A DNA stretch of 64,000 bases from Chondrosia reniformis (GCA_947172415.1 OX359190.1:5580001-5644000); one strand, 5' to 3'; numbered from the stretch's first letter, positions 45,601 through 60,211 are shown. The notes: a model not told the origin generated them from the sequence alone. Translations and numbers: made by a program.

Positions 45601-47207
45601 TACTAGTTATAGTTACTAGTTGTATGTACTAGTGGTATGTTTTAGGTGTATATACTATTAACAATCTGTTTTTAGTAGTTGAATGTACTAATTGTATGTA
45701 CTTGTTGTATGTAGTTATATATACTAGTTGTATGTACTAGTAAGTATAAAGATGCATGTACTAGTTGTATTTACTAGCTGTATGTTCTAGTAACCATCTG
45801 TATTTACTAGTTTTATGAACTAATTGTTCGAACTAGTTGTATGTAGTTATATGTACTGCTTGTATGTACAAGTTGTGTAAAAAGTTTGAATGTACTAGTT
45901 ATATTTAATAGTTGTAGTTACTATTGTATGTACTAGTTGTATATACTAGTTGTATGACCTAGTAACTACTAGTTTAATGTACTGGGTTTATGTAATAGGT
46001 GTATGTATTAGATGTATGAAATAGTTGTTTGGACTTGTTGTATGTACTAGTTGTATTTACAAGTTGTATATATGTTCTAGTTAGTAGTTTTATGTACTAG
46101 TTATATGTACTAGTTGTATGTACCAGCTGAATGTTCTAGTTGTAGGTCCTAATTGTATGCACTAGTAAAAAACTGTATTTACTTGTTGCACGTACTAGTT
46201 ATATGTAAAAGTGGTATGTACTAATTGTATGTACAAGTTGTATGTACTAGTAAGCAATTGTATGTACTATTTGTATGTACTAGGTGTAACTACTAGTAAC
46301 AATATGTATTTATAAGCTCTTTGTACTAGTTGTATGTTCTAGTGTGAAACTGTATTTAGTAGTTGCATGTACTAGTTATATGTACTAGTTGTTTGTACAA
46401 GTTGTAGGTACTAGGTGTATGCACTAGTAACAATTTGTATTTGCAAATTGTATATATTAGTTGTGTGTAGTTATATATACTAGTTGTTTGTACTAATTGT
46501 AGGTAATTGTTGTATGTACTAGTTATATGTACTAGTTACATCTACTAATTATATGTACTAGTTGCATGTAGTAGTTGTGTGTACTAATAAGTAGTTGTAT
46601 GTACTAGTAAGTAGTTGTATGTACTAGTGGTATGTATTAGTTGTATGTACTAATTTTATGTACTAGCTGTATGTAGTAGTTGTATGTACTAGTCGTAAGC
46701 AGTAGTTGTTTGAACTAGTTGTATGTAGTTATATGCACTACTGGTTTGTACTAGTTGTGTGTAATTTTTGTATGCACTAGTTATATATACTAGTTGTAGT
46801 TACTAGTTGTATGTAATAGTTGTATGTAGCAGTTATATGTACTATTTATATGTACTTGTTGTATGTACCAGTTGAATGCACTAGTTGTAGGTACTAGTAA
46901 CAATATGTATTTACTAGCTCTTTGTATTAGTTACATGTTCTAGTATCAATCTGAATTTAGAAGTTGCATGTATAAGTTGTATGTACTAGTTGTTTGTGCT
47001 AGTTCTATGTTCTAGGTGTATCTACTAGTAACAATCTGTATTTACTAATTGTATGTACTAGTTGTATGTAGTTATATGTACTAGTTGTATGTACTAGTAG
47101 CGTGTAAATGTTGCATGTACTATTTGTATGTACTAGTTATATGTACTATTTGTAGGTAATAATTATATGTACTAGTTGTATGTACTAGTAAGTAATTATA
47201 TGTACTA
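42607..47207 (+). repeat. 13-bp satellite array, third block
   Basis: 4.6 kb of TGTATGTACTAGT-type monomers with the same variant spacers (AACAATCTGTATTTACTAG, GTGTGTAATTGTTGTATG). Segments at about 44400-44650 and 45040-45500 repeat one another as a higher-order unit of about 0.65-0.85 kb. No gene. Confidence 0.92.
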
Positions 47208-48467
47208 CGCATGTGTAACATGTCCACAAATTTCCCATTTTGTAAATCGTCTTATTAGCGCTTTCAGAGGTGTCACATTCCAGGCGGAAGTGTCTCTAGC
47301 ATGTGACCTGCGCGTGAACCGAAGCACCAGCCACTGAAACGTCACGAGCCATCACTAGTCGTTACCATGTTAAATTATCAATTGTGAAAACTTATGAGCA
47401 AATTATATAGTATAGTGGAGGAAGGCCAACGACGGAGGAAGGCCAAAAAAGGCCTACGTGACCGAAACATTCTATTTTTCTTTTGATTATACTACGTTAA
47501 TAATCAAAGGAAGAATAGAACGTTTTTCTTTTGATTATACTACGTTAATAATCAAAAAAGAATAGAACATTTCTGTCACATAAGCCGTATTATAATAGCT
47601 GAGGAATTGAGGCTTACGTGACCGAAACGTTCTATTTTCTTTTGATTATACTTCATTAATTGCTCATACATTTTCGCCATTGATAATTACGTAGATATTA
47701 GTAGACATGCATTATGCTTACGGTTTCCACTTACCTCTTACAACAACAAAAAACTCCGATCAAAGAAACTGTATCGCTACCGAGAAGCCTTACTTGACAT
47801 ATTAACTTCGGAAGTCTAATGTTTGTACCAAATATTTGGGTGCCTGTTAAACATCATAAGACGTCATTTTATGATGGCTCAACTATACTACTAATTTTTG
47901 CTGACAATCACGTGACAATACCATTACTCGAAGGAGAAGAGACAAATGGAAAACGAACCGATTATTAGACAGTGGAGAATTATATATCTAACCATTTTTT
48001 GACATCAATCTCTTCAGTAAGTAACAGCCTAAAAGTTGTATGTATACTCCTGGAATATTCCCTTGTTTAACTGAGATATTAAGTACTAGAGGCGCCTGAT
48101 AAAGGTACGAAAATACGTTTTCAATTATAATTCAAAAACTAAAGGGAATTTAAAAGGAGTATACATACTATCGTTAGATATCTTTATCCTTCATAGATGG
48201 GTGTCACCATTTATTCTATATTCGCATTTTCCACTATCTAATAAAACATTTTAGGGGATTTGCACCTATCACTTACGGCCGCTTAAGTTTTCCTTTAAGA
48301 CTGCATTCGTGACGCTCTTGTAACCAAAATATTAAGAAAGAATTCAATTCTATATAATTTGTTAAGTGATATGATGTTTCTAAAGTAAAATAGAATAAAT
48401 TAAAAAAGAGTGTTAGTTAGCGACTTTTATCGAAACTTTCCGGAAGTATGGACATGTTACACTAGCA
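47208..48467 (+). mobile_element. TIR element, copy B
   Basis: 1.26-kb element with TIRs CGCATGTGTAACATGTCCA (left) and its near-complement (right end GGACATGTTACACTAGCA). It is flanked by TA on both sides; removing it with one TA restores an unbroken satellite monomer GTACTAGTTATA, which defines the insertion site. Inside, a block containing TTCTTTTGATTATACTACG is repeated three times. Non-coding. The TA target fits Tc1/mariner-like and some other superfamilies; I cannot assign it further. Confidence 0.78.
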
Positions 48468-50361
48468 TAGTTATATTTACTAGTTTTATGTACTAGGTGT
48501 ATGTACTAATTGTATTTACTAGTTCTATGTACTAGTTGTTTGAACTAGCTGTATGTAGTTATATGTACTACATGTGTGCACTAGTTGTGTGTAATTGTTT
48601 ATGTACTAGTTATATATACTAGTTGTAGTTACTAGTTGTATGTACTAGTTGTATGTAGTAGTTGTATGTACTAGTTGTACGTGCTAGTAACTAGATAATT
48701 GCACTAGTTCTATGTACTAGTTCTGTGTACTTGTTTTATGTACTAGTTGAAAGTACTAGTTCTTTATAAGTTCTAGTTAGTAGTTGTATGTACTAGTTAT
48801 ATGTACTAGTTATATGTACTAGCTGTATGTACTAGTTGTATGTACTAGTTGTTTGAACTAGTTTTATGTAGTTTTATGTACTACTTGTTTGTACTAGTTG
48901 TGCGAAATTTGTGTATGTACTAGTTACTAGTTGTATGTACTAGTTGTTTGAACTAGCTGTATGTAGTTATATGTACTACATGTGTGCACTAGTTGTGCGA
49001 AATTTGTGTATGTACAAGTTATATATACTAGTTGTAGTTACTAGTTGTATGTACTAGTTGTATGTACTAGTTGTAAGTGCTAGTAACTAGATAAATGAAC
49101 TAGTTCTATGTACTAGTTCTGTGTACTTGTTTTATGTAGTAGTTGAAAGTACTAGTTCTTTATAAGTTTTATTTAGTAGTTGTATGTACTAGTTATATGT
49201 ACTAGTTATATGTACTAGCTGTATGTACTAGTTGTGTTTACTAGTTATATGTACTGTTTGTTTGAACTAGTTTTATGTAGTTTTATGTACTACTTGTTTG
49301 TACTAGTTGTGTGAAATTTGTGTATGTACTAATTATATTTACTAGTTGTAGTTACTAGTTGTATGCACTAATTGTATGTACTAGTAACAATCTGTATTTT
49401 CTAGTTGCAAGTGTTAGTTATACGTACTAGTTGTATGAAGTAATTGTATAAACTAAATGTATGTACTAGTAACTATCTGTATTTATTAGTTGTATATATT
49501 AGTTGTAAGCAGTTATATTTACTAGTTGCATGTACTAGTTGTGTGTAATTGTTGTATGGACTAGTTATAAGTATTACTTCTATGTACTAGTTGTATGTAC
49601 TAGTAAGTAATTGCATGTACTAGTTATATGTACTAGTTGTATGTACTAGTTGTATGTACTAGGTGTATGTATTAATTGTATGTACTAATTGTATGTACTA
49701 GATGAAAGTACTAGTAACAATCTGTATTTACTAACTCTTTGTATTATTGTACTTACTAATTGTATATTCTAGTATCAATCTGTATTTAGTGGTGGACATG
49801 TACTAGTTATATATACTAGTTGTATGTACTACTTATATGTACTAGTTGAATGTACTAAATTTATGTACTAGTTGTACGTACTAGTAAGTACTTGCATGTA
49901 CTAGTTGTATTAACTAGTTGTTTGTAGTTATATGTACTAGTTGTATGTGCTAATTGTGAATATATAATTGTTGTATGTACTAGTCATATGTACTAGTTGT
50001 ATATACTAATTGTATGTACTAGATGTATGTACTAGTAGGTAATTGCATGGCATAGTTGAATGTACTAGTTGTTTATACTAATTTTATGTACTAGCTCCAT
50101 GTACTAGTTGTATGTACTAGTCGTAAGTGGTATTTGTTTGATCTAGTTTTATGTAGGTATGTGTACCACTGCTATGTACCAGTTACATTTACTAAGTATA
50201 GTTACTGATTGTATGTACTACTTGTATATACTAGTGGTGTGAATTTCTGTATGTACTAGTTACATATACTAGTTGTAGTTACTGGTCGTATGTACAAGTT
50301 GTTTGTACTAGATTTATGTACTTATGTATAGATATATGTAGTAGTTATATGTACTAGATCT

Positions 50362-50484
50362 ATGTATCTTTGTAAAGATTCATTGGCAGAAAGAAGAGTC
50401 CACTAAACTTTGTTTCTAGACACTCCCAAAGTCGCAAGATAAACCTTTACAAAGATAAGTTCGGCGCATTTAGAAGATTCCATT
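50362..50484. mobile_element. 123-bp insertion flanked by 8-bp direct repeats
   Basis: A non-satellite block bordered by CTAGATCT on both sides (50354-50361 and 50485-50492), as expected for an 8-bp target duplication (hAT-like size). It contains an inverted repeat TATCTTTGTAAAG (50365) and CTTTACAAAGATA (50445), which is not strictly terminal on the right. The identical 123-bp insertion occurs at 59271-59393. Confidence 0.5.
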
Positions 50485-53400
50485 CTAGATCTGTGTACTA
50501 GGTTTATGTACTAGTTGTATGTACTAGTTGTATATATGTTCTAGTTAGTAGTTGTATGTGCTAGTTATATGCACTAATTGTATGTACTAGCTGTATGTAC
50601 TAGTTGTATGTATTAATTGTATGCATTAGTAACAATCTGAATTTACTAGTTGAATATACTAGTTGTATGTAGTAGTTGTGTGTAATTGTTGTATGTACTA
50701 AGTATATATGTACTAGTTTTATGTATATATACTAGTTATATGTACCAGTTCTATGTACTACTTATATTTACTAGTTGTAGTTACTAGTTGTATGTACTAG
50801 TTGTATGTACTAGTAACTAGTTGTATGTATTAATTGTATGTACTAGTTATATGTACTAGTTGTAAGAGCTACTTGTTGTATGTACTAGTTGTATGTACTA
50901 GTACCTAGTTGTATGTACTAGTTAGATATACTAGTTGTTTATAATAGTAACTAGTTGTATGTACTAGTTAGATATACTAGTTTTATGTACTAGTTGTATG
51001 TACTAGTTAGTTGCATGTCCTAGTTGTAGATAGTAGTTGCATGTACTACTAACTAGTTGAATGGACTAGTTATATGTACTAGTGGTATTTACTAGTTGTA
51101 TACACTAGTTGTATATACCATTTCTATGCACTATTCCTATGTACTAGTTGTAATAGTTGTATGTACTAGTAACTAGTTGAATGGACTAGTTATATGTACT
51201 AGTGGTATTTACTAGGTGTATGAAGTAGTTGTATGTATTAGTAACAATAAGTATTTAATACTTGAATGTACTAGTTGTATGTACTAGTTAGATGTATTAG
51301 TTGCATGTACTAGTTGTATGTACTATTTGTATGTACTATTAGCCATCTGTGTGTACTATTTGTATGCCCTAGTTGTATGTATTAGTTGTATGTACTAGTT
51401 GTATATACAAGTTATATGTACTGGCTATATGAACTAGTTCTATGTAATACTTATTGTACTAGTTGTTAGTACTAGTTGTATGGAGTAATTGTATGTTCTA
51501 TTTGTGTGTAGTAGTAACTAGTTGTATGTACTAGTTATATGTACTCATTGTATGTACTAGCTGTATGTACTAGTTGTATGTACTAATTGTTTATTATACT
51601 TGTATGTAAAGGTTGAATTTACTAGTAACTAGTTGTATATACTACTTGTAAGTACTAGTTGTATGTACATGTTATATGTACTAGTTGTATGTATTAGTTA
51701 TAGTAATAGTTGTACGTACTAATTGAATGCACTATTTGTATATTCTAGTTTTATGTACTAGTTGGATGTAGTAGTAACTAGTTATATGCAGTAGTTATAT
51801 GTACTATTTGTATATAATAGCTTTATGTACTAGTTGAATGTACTAGTAACAAACTGTATTTACTACTTGTATATACTAGTTGTATGAACTAGTTTTATGT
51901 AGTTATATGTACTAAATATATATTCTAGTTATATTTACTAATTGTAGTTACTAGTTGTAGGGACTAGTTGTATGTACTAGTTGTATGTACTAGTTAGATA
52001 CACCAGTTGTATATACTAGTTCTATATATTAGTCCTATGTACTAGTTATATCTTCTAGTTGCATGTACTAGTTGTATGTACTAGTAACTAGTTGAATGTA
52101 CTAGTTATATGTAGTAGTTGTATGTACTAGTTGTACAAACTAGTTGTATGTACTATATAGTAACACTCTGCATTTAATACTTGTATGTCCTAGTTGTATG
52201 TACTAGTTGTATTTACCAGTTGTAGTTACTAGTTGTATATACTAGTTGTATGTACTACTTGTATGTACTACTTGTATGTACTAGTTGTGTGCAATTGTTC
52301 TATGTATACTTATTTGTACTAGTTGTATATACTAACTTTTAGGTACTAATTATATGTACTAATTGTATGTACTAATTGTGTGTAATAGATGTGTGTTCTA
52401 GTTATTTGTACTAGTTATTTGTACTAGTTGTAGTTATTAGTTGTAACAATTGTATGTACTAGTTGCTTTTATTAGTAACTATCTGTATGTCCTAGTTGTA
52501 TGTACTAGTTTTATGTCCTAGTTGTAGGACTAGTTGTATGTACTAGTTGTATGTACTGGTAGTTGTTCTAGTTTATGTACTATTTATATGAACTAGTTAT
52601 ATGTATATGTATTGGTTAAATATAATAATTGTATGTACTAGTTATATGTACTCGTTATATGTACTAGGTCTATGGACTAGTTGTAGTTCTAGTTGTATTT
52701 ACTAGTTGTATGTACTAGTCGTATGTACTAGTTGTATGTACTAGTTGTTTGTACTCATTGAATGTACTATTTAAATGTACAATGCAGTTGTATGTACTAG
52801 TTGTAAGTACACACTAATAGTTGCTTGTTCTAGTTGTATGCACTAGCATTTGTTGTATTTACTAGTTGGAGGTTCTATTTGTATTTACTCAATTGTAAGT
52901 AGTGGTTGCATGTTGTAATTATTTGTAGTAATTTTAGGTACTACTTTTGTGCTAGTTGTATGTTCTGATCGTATGTAATAGTTTTATGTACTTGTTATAT
53001 ATATTAGTTGCATGTATAAACTAGTTCTATGTACTAGTAGTATGTTCTAGTTTTATGTACTATATATAAGTACTAGTTATATGTATAAGTACTGGTTGCA
53101 TACACCAGTTGGATGTATTAGTTATATGTACTAGTTATATGTACTGGTCATATGTACTGGGTATATGTACTAGCTCTATGCCTTAGTGTTAGTACTAGTT
53201 GTATGTACAAGAAACTATCTGTATGTCTTAGTTGTATGTGCTAGCAAGCTAGTTGTATGTACTAGCAGGCTAGTTGTATATAGTTATATGTACTAGTTGT
53301 ATGTACTAGTTATTATGTACTAGTTGTACCTACTAGTTCTATGTACTAGTTCTATGTACTAGTTCTATGTATTAGTAACTATCTGTATGTACTAATTGTA

Positions 53401-53954
53401 GGCACTAGAAGTATGTACTAGTGGTATATAGGTATACGTTCTACTTGTATGTTCTAGTTGTGCGTAATTGTTGTATGTACTATTTATATTTACTAGTTGT
53501 ATGTACCAGTTGAAGTCCTAGTTGTATGTACTAATAACTAGTATTTGTACTAGTTATATGTACTAGTTGTATGTACTAGTTGTATGTACTAGTTATATGT
53601 ACTAGTGGTATTTACTAATTGTATGTACTAGTTGTATATACTAGAAACAATCTGTATTTACTAGTGGTATGTACTAGTTTTATATACTAGTTCTAGGTAA
53701 TAGATCTATGTACTAGTTGTATATACTAGTTGTATGTACTAGTTGTATGTACTAGTAACTAGTTGTATGAGCTAGTTATATGTACTAGTTGTATGTACTA
53801 CTTGTATGTACTAGTTGTATTTACTGGTTACATGGACTAGTTGTATTTACTAGTTATATGTACGGGTTATATGTACAAGTTCTATGTATTAGTTCTATGT
53901 ACCAGTTGTATGGACTAGTCGCATGAACTAGTCGTATGTACTAGTTGTATGTAC

Positions 53955-55360
53955 TAGTTGTGGGTACTACTTGTATGTACTAGTTGTATGTACTAGTAAG
54001 TCATTGTATGTACTAGTTGTATGTACTAGTAAGTCATTGTATGTACTAGATGTGCATAGCGGATGACTGTAGTAGTAACCAGTTGTATGAAATAGTTGTA
54101 TGTATTAGTTCTTTGTACTAGTTATAGTAATAGTTGTTCGTATTAATTGAATGTACTATTTGTATATACTAGTTGTGTGTACTAGTTGTATGTGCTATTA
54201 ACTAGTTGTATGCCATAGTTATATTTACTATTTGTATATAGTAGTTTAATGTACTATTTGAATGTACTAGTAACAATCTGTATTTACTACTTGTATATAC
54301 CAACTGTATGTACTAGATGTATGTAATTATATGTACTAAATATATATACCAGTTATATTTAGTAGTTGAAGTGACTAGGTGTATGTACTAGTTGTAGGGA
54401 CTAGTTGTATGTGCTAGTAACTAGTAGTATGGGCTAGTATCTAGTTGTATATGTACTAGTTAGATATACTAGTTGTATGTACTAGTAACTATCTGTATGT
54501 ACTAATTTGTTATACTATTTGTGTGTACTAGTTGTATGCAGATATATGTACTACTTTTATGTATTAGACGTGTGAAATGGTTGTATGTACTTATTATATT
54601 TACTAGTAGTAGTTATTAGTTGTATGTACTAGTTGTATTTACTAGTTGTATGTTCTAGTTGTGGGTACTACTTGTATGTACTAGTTGTATGTACTAGTAA
54701 GTCATTGTATGTACTAGTTGTATGTACTAGTAAGTCATTGTATGTACTAGATGTGCATAGCGGATGACTGTAGTAGTAACCAGTTGTATGAAATAGTTGT
54801 ATGTATTAGTTCTTTGTACTAGTTATAGTAATAGTTGTTCGTATTAATTGAATGTACTATTTGTATATACTAGTTGTGTGTACTAGTTGTATGTGCTATT
54901 AACTAGTTGTATGCCATAGTTATATTTACTATTTGTATATAGTAGTTTAATGTACTATTTGAATGTACTAGTAACAATCTGTATTTACTACTTGTATATA
55001 CCAACTGTATGTACTAGATGTATGTAATTATATGTACTAAATATATATACCAGTTATATTTAGTAGTTGAAGTGACTAGGTGTATGTACTAGTTGTAGGG
55101 ACTAGTTGTATGTGCTAGTAACTAGTAGTATGGGCTAGTATCTAGTTGTATATGTACTAGTTAGATATACTAGTTGTATGTACTAGTAACTATCTGTATG
55201 TACTAATTTGTTGTACTATTTGTGTGTACTAGTTGTATGCAGATATATGTACTACTTTTATGTATTAGACGTGTGAAATGGTTGTATGTACTTATTATAT
55301 TTACTAGTAGTAGTTATTAGTTGTATGTACTAGTTGTATTTACTAGTTGTATGTTCTAGT
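53955..55360 (+). repeat. 701-bp tandem duplication of satellite
   Basis: Two nearly identical head-to-tail copies of about 701 bp. The distinctive marker GTGCATAGCGGATGACTG and all variant monomers repeat in order. A single related copy of the marker occurs near 63840 in the downstream unit, so the local duplication followed or was lost after the large 9-kb duplication. Confidence 0.85.
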
Positions 55361-55383
55361 TGTATATACTAGTTCCATATACT

Positions 55384-55664
55384 AGACCAGAGATCATCCA
55401 CAAAATCAGCTTCAGAGAAATGCTTAAATGATTGAACATCGAGCAGGTTTAGTGACAGGAAGGGCAAGATCTAGAAGGATAGGAAGATGATTGGAGATAA
55501 CACAGTCAAGTACCATTGATTTGGAGATTGGGACATCGGGCGTGGTAAGGAAGAGGTCAATGAAAGAATTGGAAGATTCAGAGATTTTTGTAGGCTGGGA
55601 GATAGGTTGAATTAAGGAGTGGAAACTAGGAAGCCATACAAAAGTTTAGTGTTAGGTTTCGCCA
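55384..55664 (-). pseudogene. Non-LTR retrotransposon endonuclease (APE) fragment
   Basis: A 281-bp non-satellite block. On the minus strand 55645-55424 reads 73 residues ending at TAA, with LIQPISQPTKISESSNSFID, then LFLTTPDV and VISNHLPILLDL. This matches the C-terminal half of AP-type endonucleases of CR1/L2/RTE-like retrotransposons, where the pattern is (Q)L...PTR....S.S.IDL..T........V....SDH..., the His being catalytic. Here SDH is SNH, so the Asp paired with the catalytic His is lost. No reverse transcriptase follows. It is a dead fragment trapped in satellite. Confidence 0.6.
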
Positions 55665-56057
55665 AGTACTAGTTGTATATACTAGTAAGTAGTTGTATGT
55701 AGTAGTTATATATACTAATTTTATGTACTAGCTGTATATACTAGTTCTATGCACTAGTTGTATGTTATAGTTGTATGTACTAGTTGTATGTACTAGTTAT
55801 TTGTACTAGATGTATGTACTAGTTGGATGGAATAGGTGTAAGTAATAGTAACAATATGTATTTACTAATTGTATGTACTAGTATGTACTAGTTGTATGTA
55901 GTTATATGTACTAATTTTATGTACTAGTTGTGTGTAATTGTTGCATGTACTAGTTATATGTACTAGTTGTATGAAACAATTTTATGTACTAGTTGTATGT
56001 ACTAGTAAGTAGTTGTATGAACTAGTTGTATGTACTAGTAAGTAATTGTATGTACTA
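55665..56057 (+). repeat. 13-bp satellite, short block before copy C
   Basis: About 390 bp of TGTATGTACTAGT-type monomers between the endonuclease fragment and TIR element copy C. It resembles the satellite immediately before copy B, marking the start of the repeated 9-kb unit. No gene. Confidence 0.88.
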
Positions 56058-57324
56058 CGCATGTGTAACATGTCCACAAATTTCCCATTTTGTAAATCGT
56101 CTTATTAGTGCTTAAAGAGGTGTCACATTCCAGGCGGAAGTGTCTCTAGCATGTGACCTGCGCGTGAACCGAAGCACCAGCCACTGAAACGTCACGAGCC
56201 ATCACTAGTCGTTACCATGTTAAATTATCAATTGTGAAAACTTATGAGCAAATTATATAGTATAGTGGAGGAAGGCCAACGACGGAGGAAGGCCAAAAAA
56301 GGCCTACGTGACCGAAACATTCTATTTTTCTTTTGATTATACTACGTTAATAATCAAAGGAAGAATAGAACGTTTTTCTTTTGATTATACTACGTTAATA
56401 ATCAAAAAAGAATAGAACATTTCTGTCACATAAGCCGTATTATAATAGCTGAGGAATTGAGGCTTACGTGACCGAAACGTTCTATTTTCTTTTGATTATA
56501 CTTCATTAATTGCTCATACATTTTCGCCATTGATAATTACGTAGATATTAGTAGACATGCATTATGCTTACGGTTTCCACTTACCTCTTACAACAACAAA
56601 AAACTCCGATCAAAGAAACTGTATCGCTACCGAGAAGCCTTACTTGACATATCAACTTCGGAAGTCTAATGTTAGTACCAAATATTTGGGTGCCTGTTAA
56701 ATGTCATAAGACGTCATTTTATGATGGCTCAACTATACTACTAATTTTGGCTGACAATCACGTGACAATACCATTACTTGAAGGAGAAGAGACAAATGGA
56801 AAACGAACCGATTATTAGACAGTGGAGAATTGTATATCTAACCATTTTTTGACATCAATCTCTTCAGTAAGTAACAGCCTAAAAGTTGTATGTATACTCC
56901 TGGAATATTCCCTTGTTTAACTGAGATATTAAGTACTAGAGGCGCCTGATAAAGGTACGAAAATACGTTTTCAATTATAATTCAAAAACTAAAGGGAATT
57001 TAAAAGGAATATACATACCATGGTTAGATATCATTATCCTTCATAGATTGGTGTCACCATTTATTCTATATTCGTATTTTCCACTATCTAATAAAACATT
57101 TTTGGGGATTTGGCACCTATCACTTACGGCCGCTGACGTTCTCCTTTAAGACTGCAATCGTGACGCTCTTGTAGCCAAGATATTAAGAAAGAATAGCGCT
57201 TCAATTCTATATAACTTGTTTAGTGATACGATGTTTCTAAAGTAAAATAGAATAAATTAAAAAAGAGTGTTAGTTAGCGACTTTTATCGAAACTTTCCGG
57301 AAGTATGGACATGTTCCACTAGCG
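56058..57324 (+). mobile_element. TIR element, copy C
   Basis: 1.27 kb, almost identical to copy B including the internal triplication, the TA on both sides and the surrounding satellite variants. It therefore arose by duplication of the whole satellite block with its insertion, not by a new transposition. The right TIR reads TGGAACATGTCCA when inverted. Non-coding. Confidence 0.78.
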
Positions 57325-59270
57325 TAGTTATATTTACTAGTTTTATGTACTAGGTGTATGTACTAATTGTATTTACTAGTTCTATGTACTAGTTGTTTGA
57401 ACTAGCTGTATGTAGTTATATGTACTACATGTGTGCATTAGTTGTGTGTAATTGTTTATGTACTAGTTATATATACTAGTTGTAGTTACTAGTTGTATGT
57501 ACTAGTTATATATACTAGTTGTAGTTACAAGTTGTATGTACTAGTTGAATGTAGTAGTTGTATGTACTAGTTGTACGTGCTAGAAACTAGATAATTGCAC
57601 TAGTTTTATGTACTAGTTCTGTGTACTTGTTTTATGTACTAGTTGAAAGTACTAGTTCTTTATAAGTTCTAGTTAGTAGTTGTATGTACTAGTTATATGT
57701 ATTAGTTATATGTACTAGCTGTATATACTAGTTGTATTTACTAGTTGTATGTACTAGTTGTTTGAACTAGTTTTATGTAGTTTTATGTACTACTTGTTTG
57801 TACTAGTTGTGCGAAATTTGTGTATGTACTAGTTACTAGTTGTATATACTAGTTGTTTGAACTAGCTGTATGTAGTTATATGTAGTATATGTGGGCACTA
57901 GTTGTGCGAAATTTGTGTATGTACAAGTTGTATACACTAGTTGTAGTTACTAGTTGTATGTACCAGTTGTATGTACTAGTTGTATGTACTAGTTGTAAGT
58001 GCTAGTAACTAGATAAATGAACTAGTTCTATGTACTAGTTCTGTGTACTTGTTTTATGTAGTAGTTGAAAGTACTAGTTCTTTATAAGTTTTATTTAGTA
58101 GTTGTATGTACTAGTTATATGTACTAGTTATATGTACTAGCTGTATGTACTAGTTGTGTTTACTAGTTATATGTACTGTTTGTTTGAACTAGTTTTATGT
58201 AGTTTTATGTACTACTTGTTTGTACTAGTTGTGCGAAATTTGTGTATGTACTAATTATATTTACTAGTTGTAGTTACTAGTTGTATGCACTAATTGTATG
58301 TACTAGTAACAATCTGTATTTTCTAGTTGCAAGTGTTAGTTATACGTACTAGTTGTATGAAGTAATTGTATAAACTAAATGTATGTACTAGTAACTATCT
58401 GTATTTATTAGTTGTATATATTAGTTGTAAGCAGTTATATTTACTAGTTGTATGTACTAGTTGTGTGTAATTGTTGTATGGACTAGTTATAAGTATTAGT
58501 TCTATGTACTAGTTGTATGTACTAGTAAGTAATTGCATGTACTAGTTATATGTACTAGTTGTATGTACTAGTTGTATGTACTAGGTGTATGTACTAATTG
58601 TATGTACTAGATGAAAGTACTAGTAACAATCTGTATTTACTAACTCTTTGTATTATTGTACTTACTAATTGTATATTCTAGTATCAATCTGTATTTAGTG
58701 GTGGACATGTACTAGTTATATGTACTAGTTGTATGTACTACTTATATGTACTAGTTGAATGTACTAAATTTATGTACTAGTTGTGCGTACTAGTAAGTAC
58801 TTGCATGTACTAGTTGTATTAACTAGTTGTTTGTAGTTATATGTACTAGTTGTATGTGCTAATTGTGAATATATAATTGTTGTATGTACTAGTCATATGT
58901 ACTACTTGTATATACTAATTGTATGTACTAGATGTATGTACTAGTAGGTAATTACATGGCATAGTTGAATGTACTAGTTGTTTATACTAATTTTATGTAC
59001 CAGCTCCATGTACTAGTTGTATGTACTAGTCGTAAGTGGTATTTGTTTGATCTAGTTTTATGTAGGTATGTGTACCACTGCTATGTACCAGTTACATTTA
59101 CTAAGTATAGTTACTGATTGTATGTACTACTTGTATATACTAGTGGTGTGAATTTCTGTATGTACTAGTTACATATACTAGTTGTAGTTACTGGTCGTAT
59201 GTACAAGTTGTTTGTACTAGATTTATGTACTAATGTATAGATATATGTAGTAGTTATATGTACTAGATCT

Positions 59271-59393
59271 ATGTATCTTTGTAAAGATTCATTGGCAGAA
59301 AGAAGAGTCCACTAAACTTTGTTTCTAGACACTCCCAAAGTCGCAAGATAAACCTTTACAAAGATAAGTTCGGCGCATTTAGAAGATTCCATT
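59271..59393. mobile_element. Second copy of the 123-bp insertion
   Basis: Same length, same flanking CTAGATCT repeats and same position within the repeat unit as 50362-50484. It was duplicated together with the surrounding satellite. Confidence 0.5.
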
Positions 59394-60211
59394 CTAGATC
59401 TGTGTACTAGGTTTATGTACTAGTTGTATGTACTAGTTGTATATATGTTCTAGTTAGTAGTTGTATGTGCTAGTTATATGCACTAATTGTATGTACTAGC
59501 TGTATGTACTAGTTGTATGTATTAATTGTATGTATTAGTAACAATCTGAATTTACTAGTTGAATATACTAGTTGTATGTAGTAGTTGTGTGTAATTGTTG
59601 TATGTACTAAGTATATGTACTAGTTTTATGTACTAATTTTATGTCCTAGTTGTATGTGTACTAGTTCTATGTACTAGCTGTATTCTCTAGTTGTATGTAC
59701 TACTAGTAACAATGTGTATTTACTGATTGTATGTACTATTTGTATGTACAAGTTGTCTTTGCAAGGTATTTGTACTGGTTATATGTACTAGTTCTAAATA
59801 CTACTTATAGAACTAGTTGTATGCACTAGTTGCATTTAGTAGTTGTATGTATATACTAGTAACCAGTTGTATGTTTTTAGTTGTACGTACTCGTTGTGTG
59901 TACTAGTTGTAGGAACTAGTCGTATGTACTAGTTGTATGAACTAGTAACTAGTTGTATATAATAGTTAGATATACTAGCTGTATGTACTACTAGTAACAA
60001 TCTGTATTTAATACTTGTATGTACTAATTGTATGTACAAGTTGTAAGAGCAAGTTATATATACTAGTTATATGTACCAGTTCTATGTACTACTTATATTT
60101 ACTAGTTGTAGTTACTAGTTGTATGTACTAGTTGTATGTACTAGTAACTAGTTGTATGTATTAATTGTATGTACTAGTTATATGTACTAGTTGTAAGAGC
60201 TAGTTGTTGTA

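Larger units (their letters stand above)
48468..55383 (+). repeat. 13-bp satellite array, fourth block
   Basis: 6.9 kb of TGTATGTACTAGT-type monomers. Together with copy B it makes a unit of about 9 kb that is repeated from 56058 to the window end. A 701-bp tandem duplication covers about 53955-55360, recognisable by GATGTGCATAGCGGATGAC at 54049 and again 701 bp later. Only one 123-bp insertion (50362) interrupts it. No gene. Confidence 0.92.
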
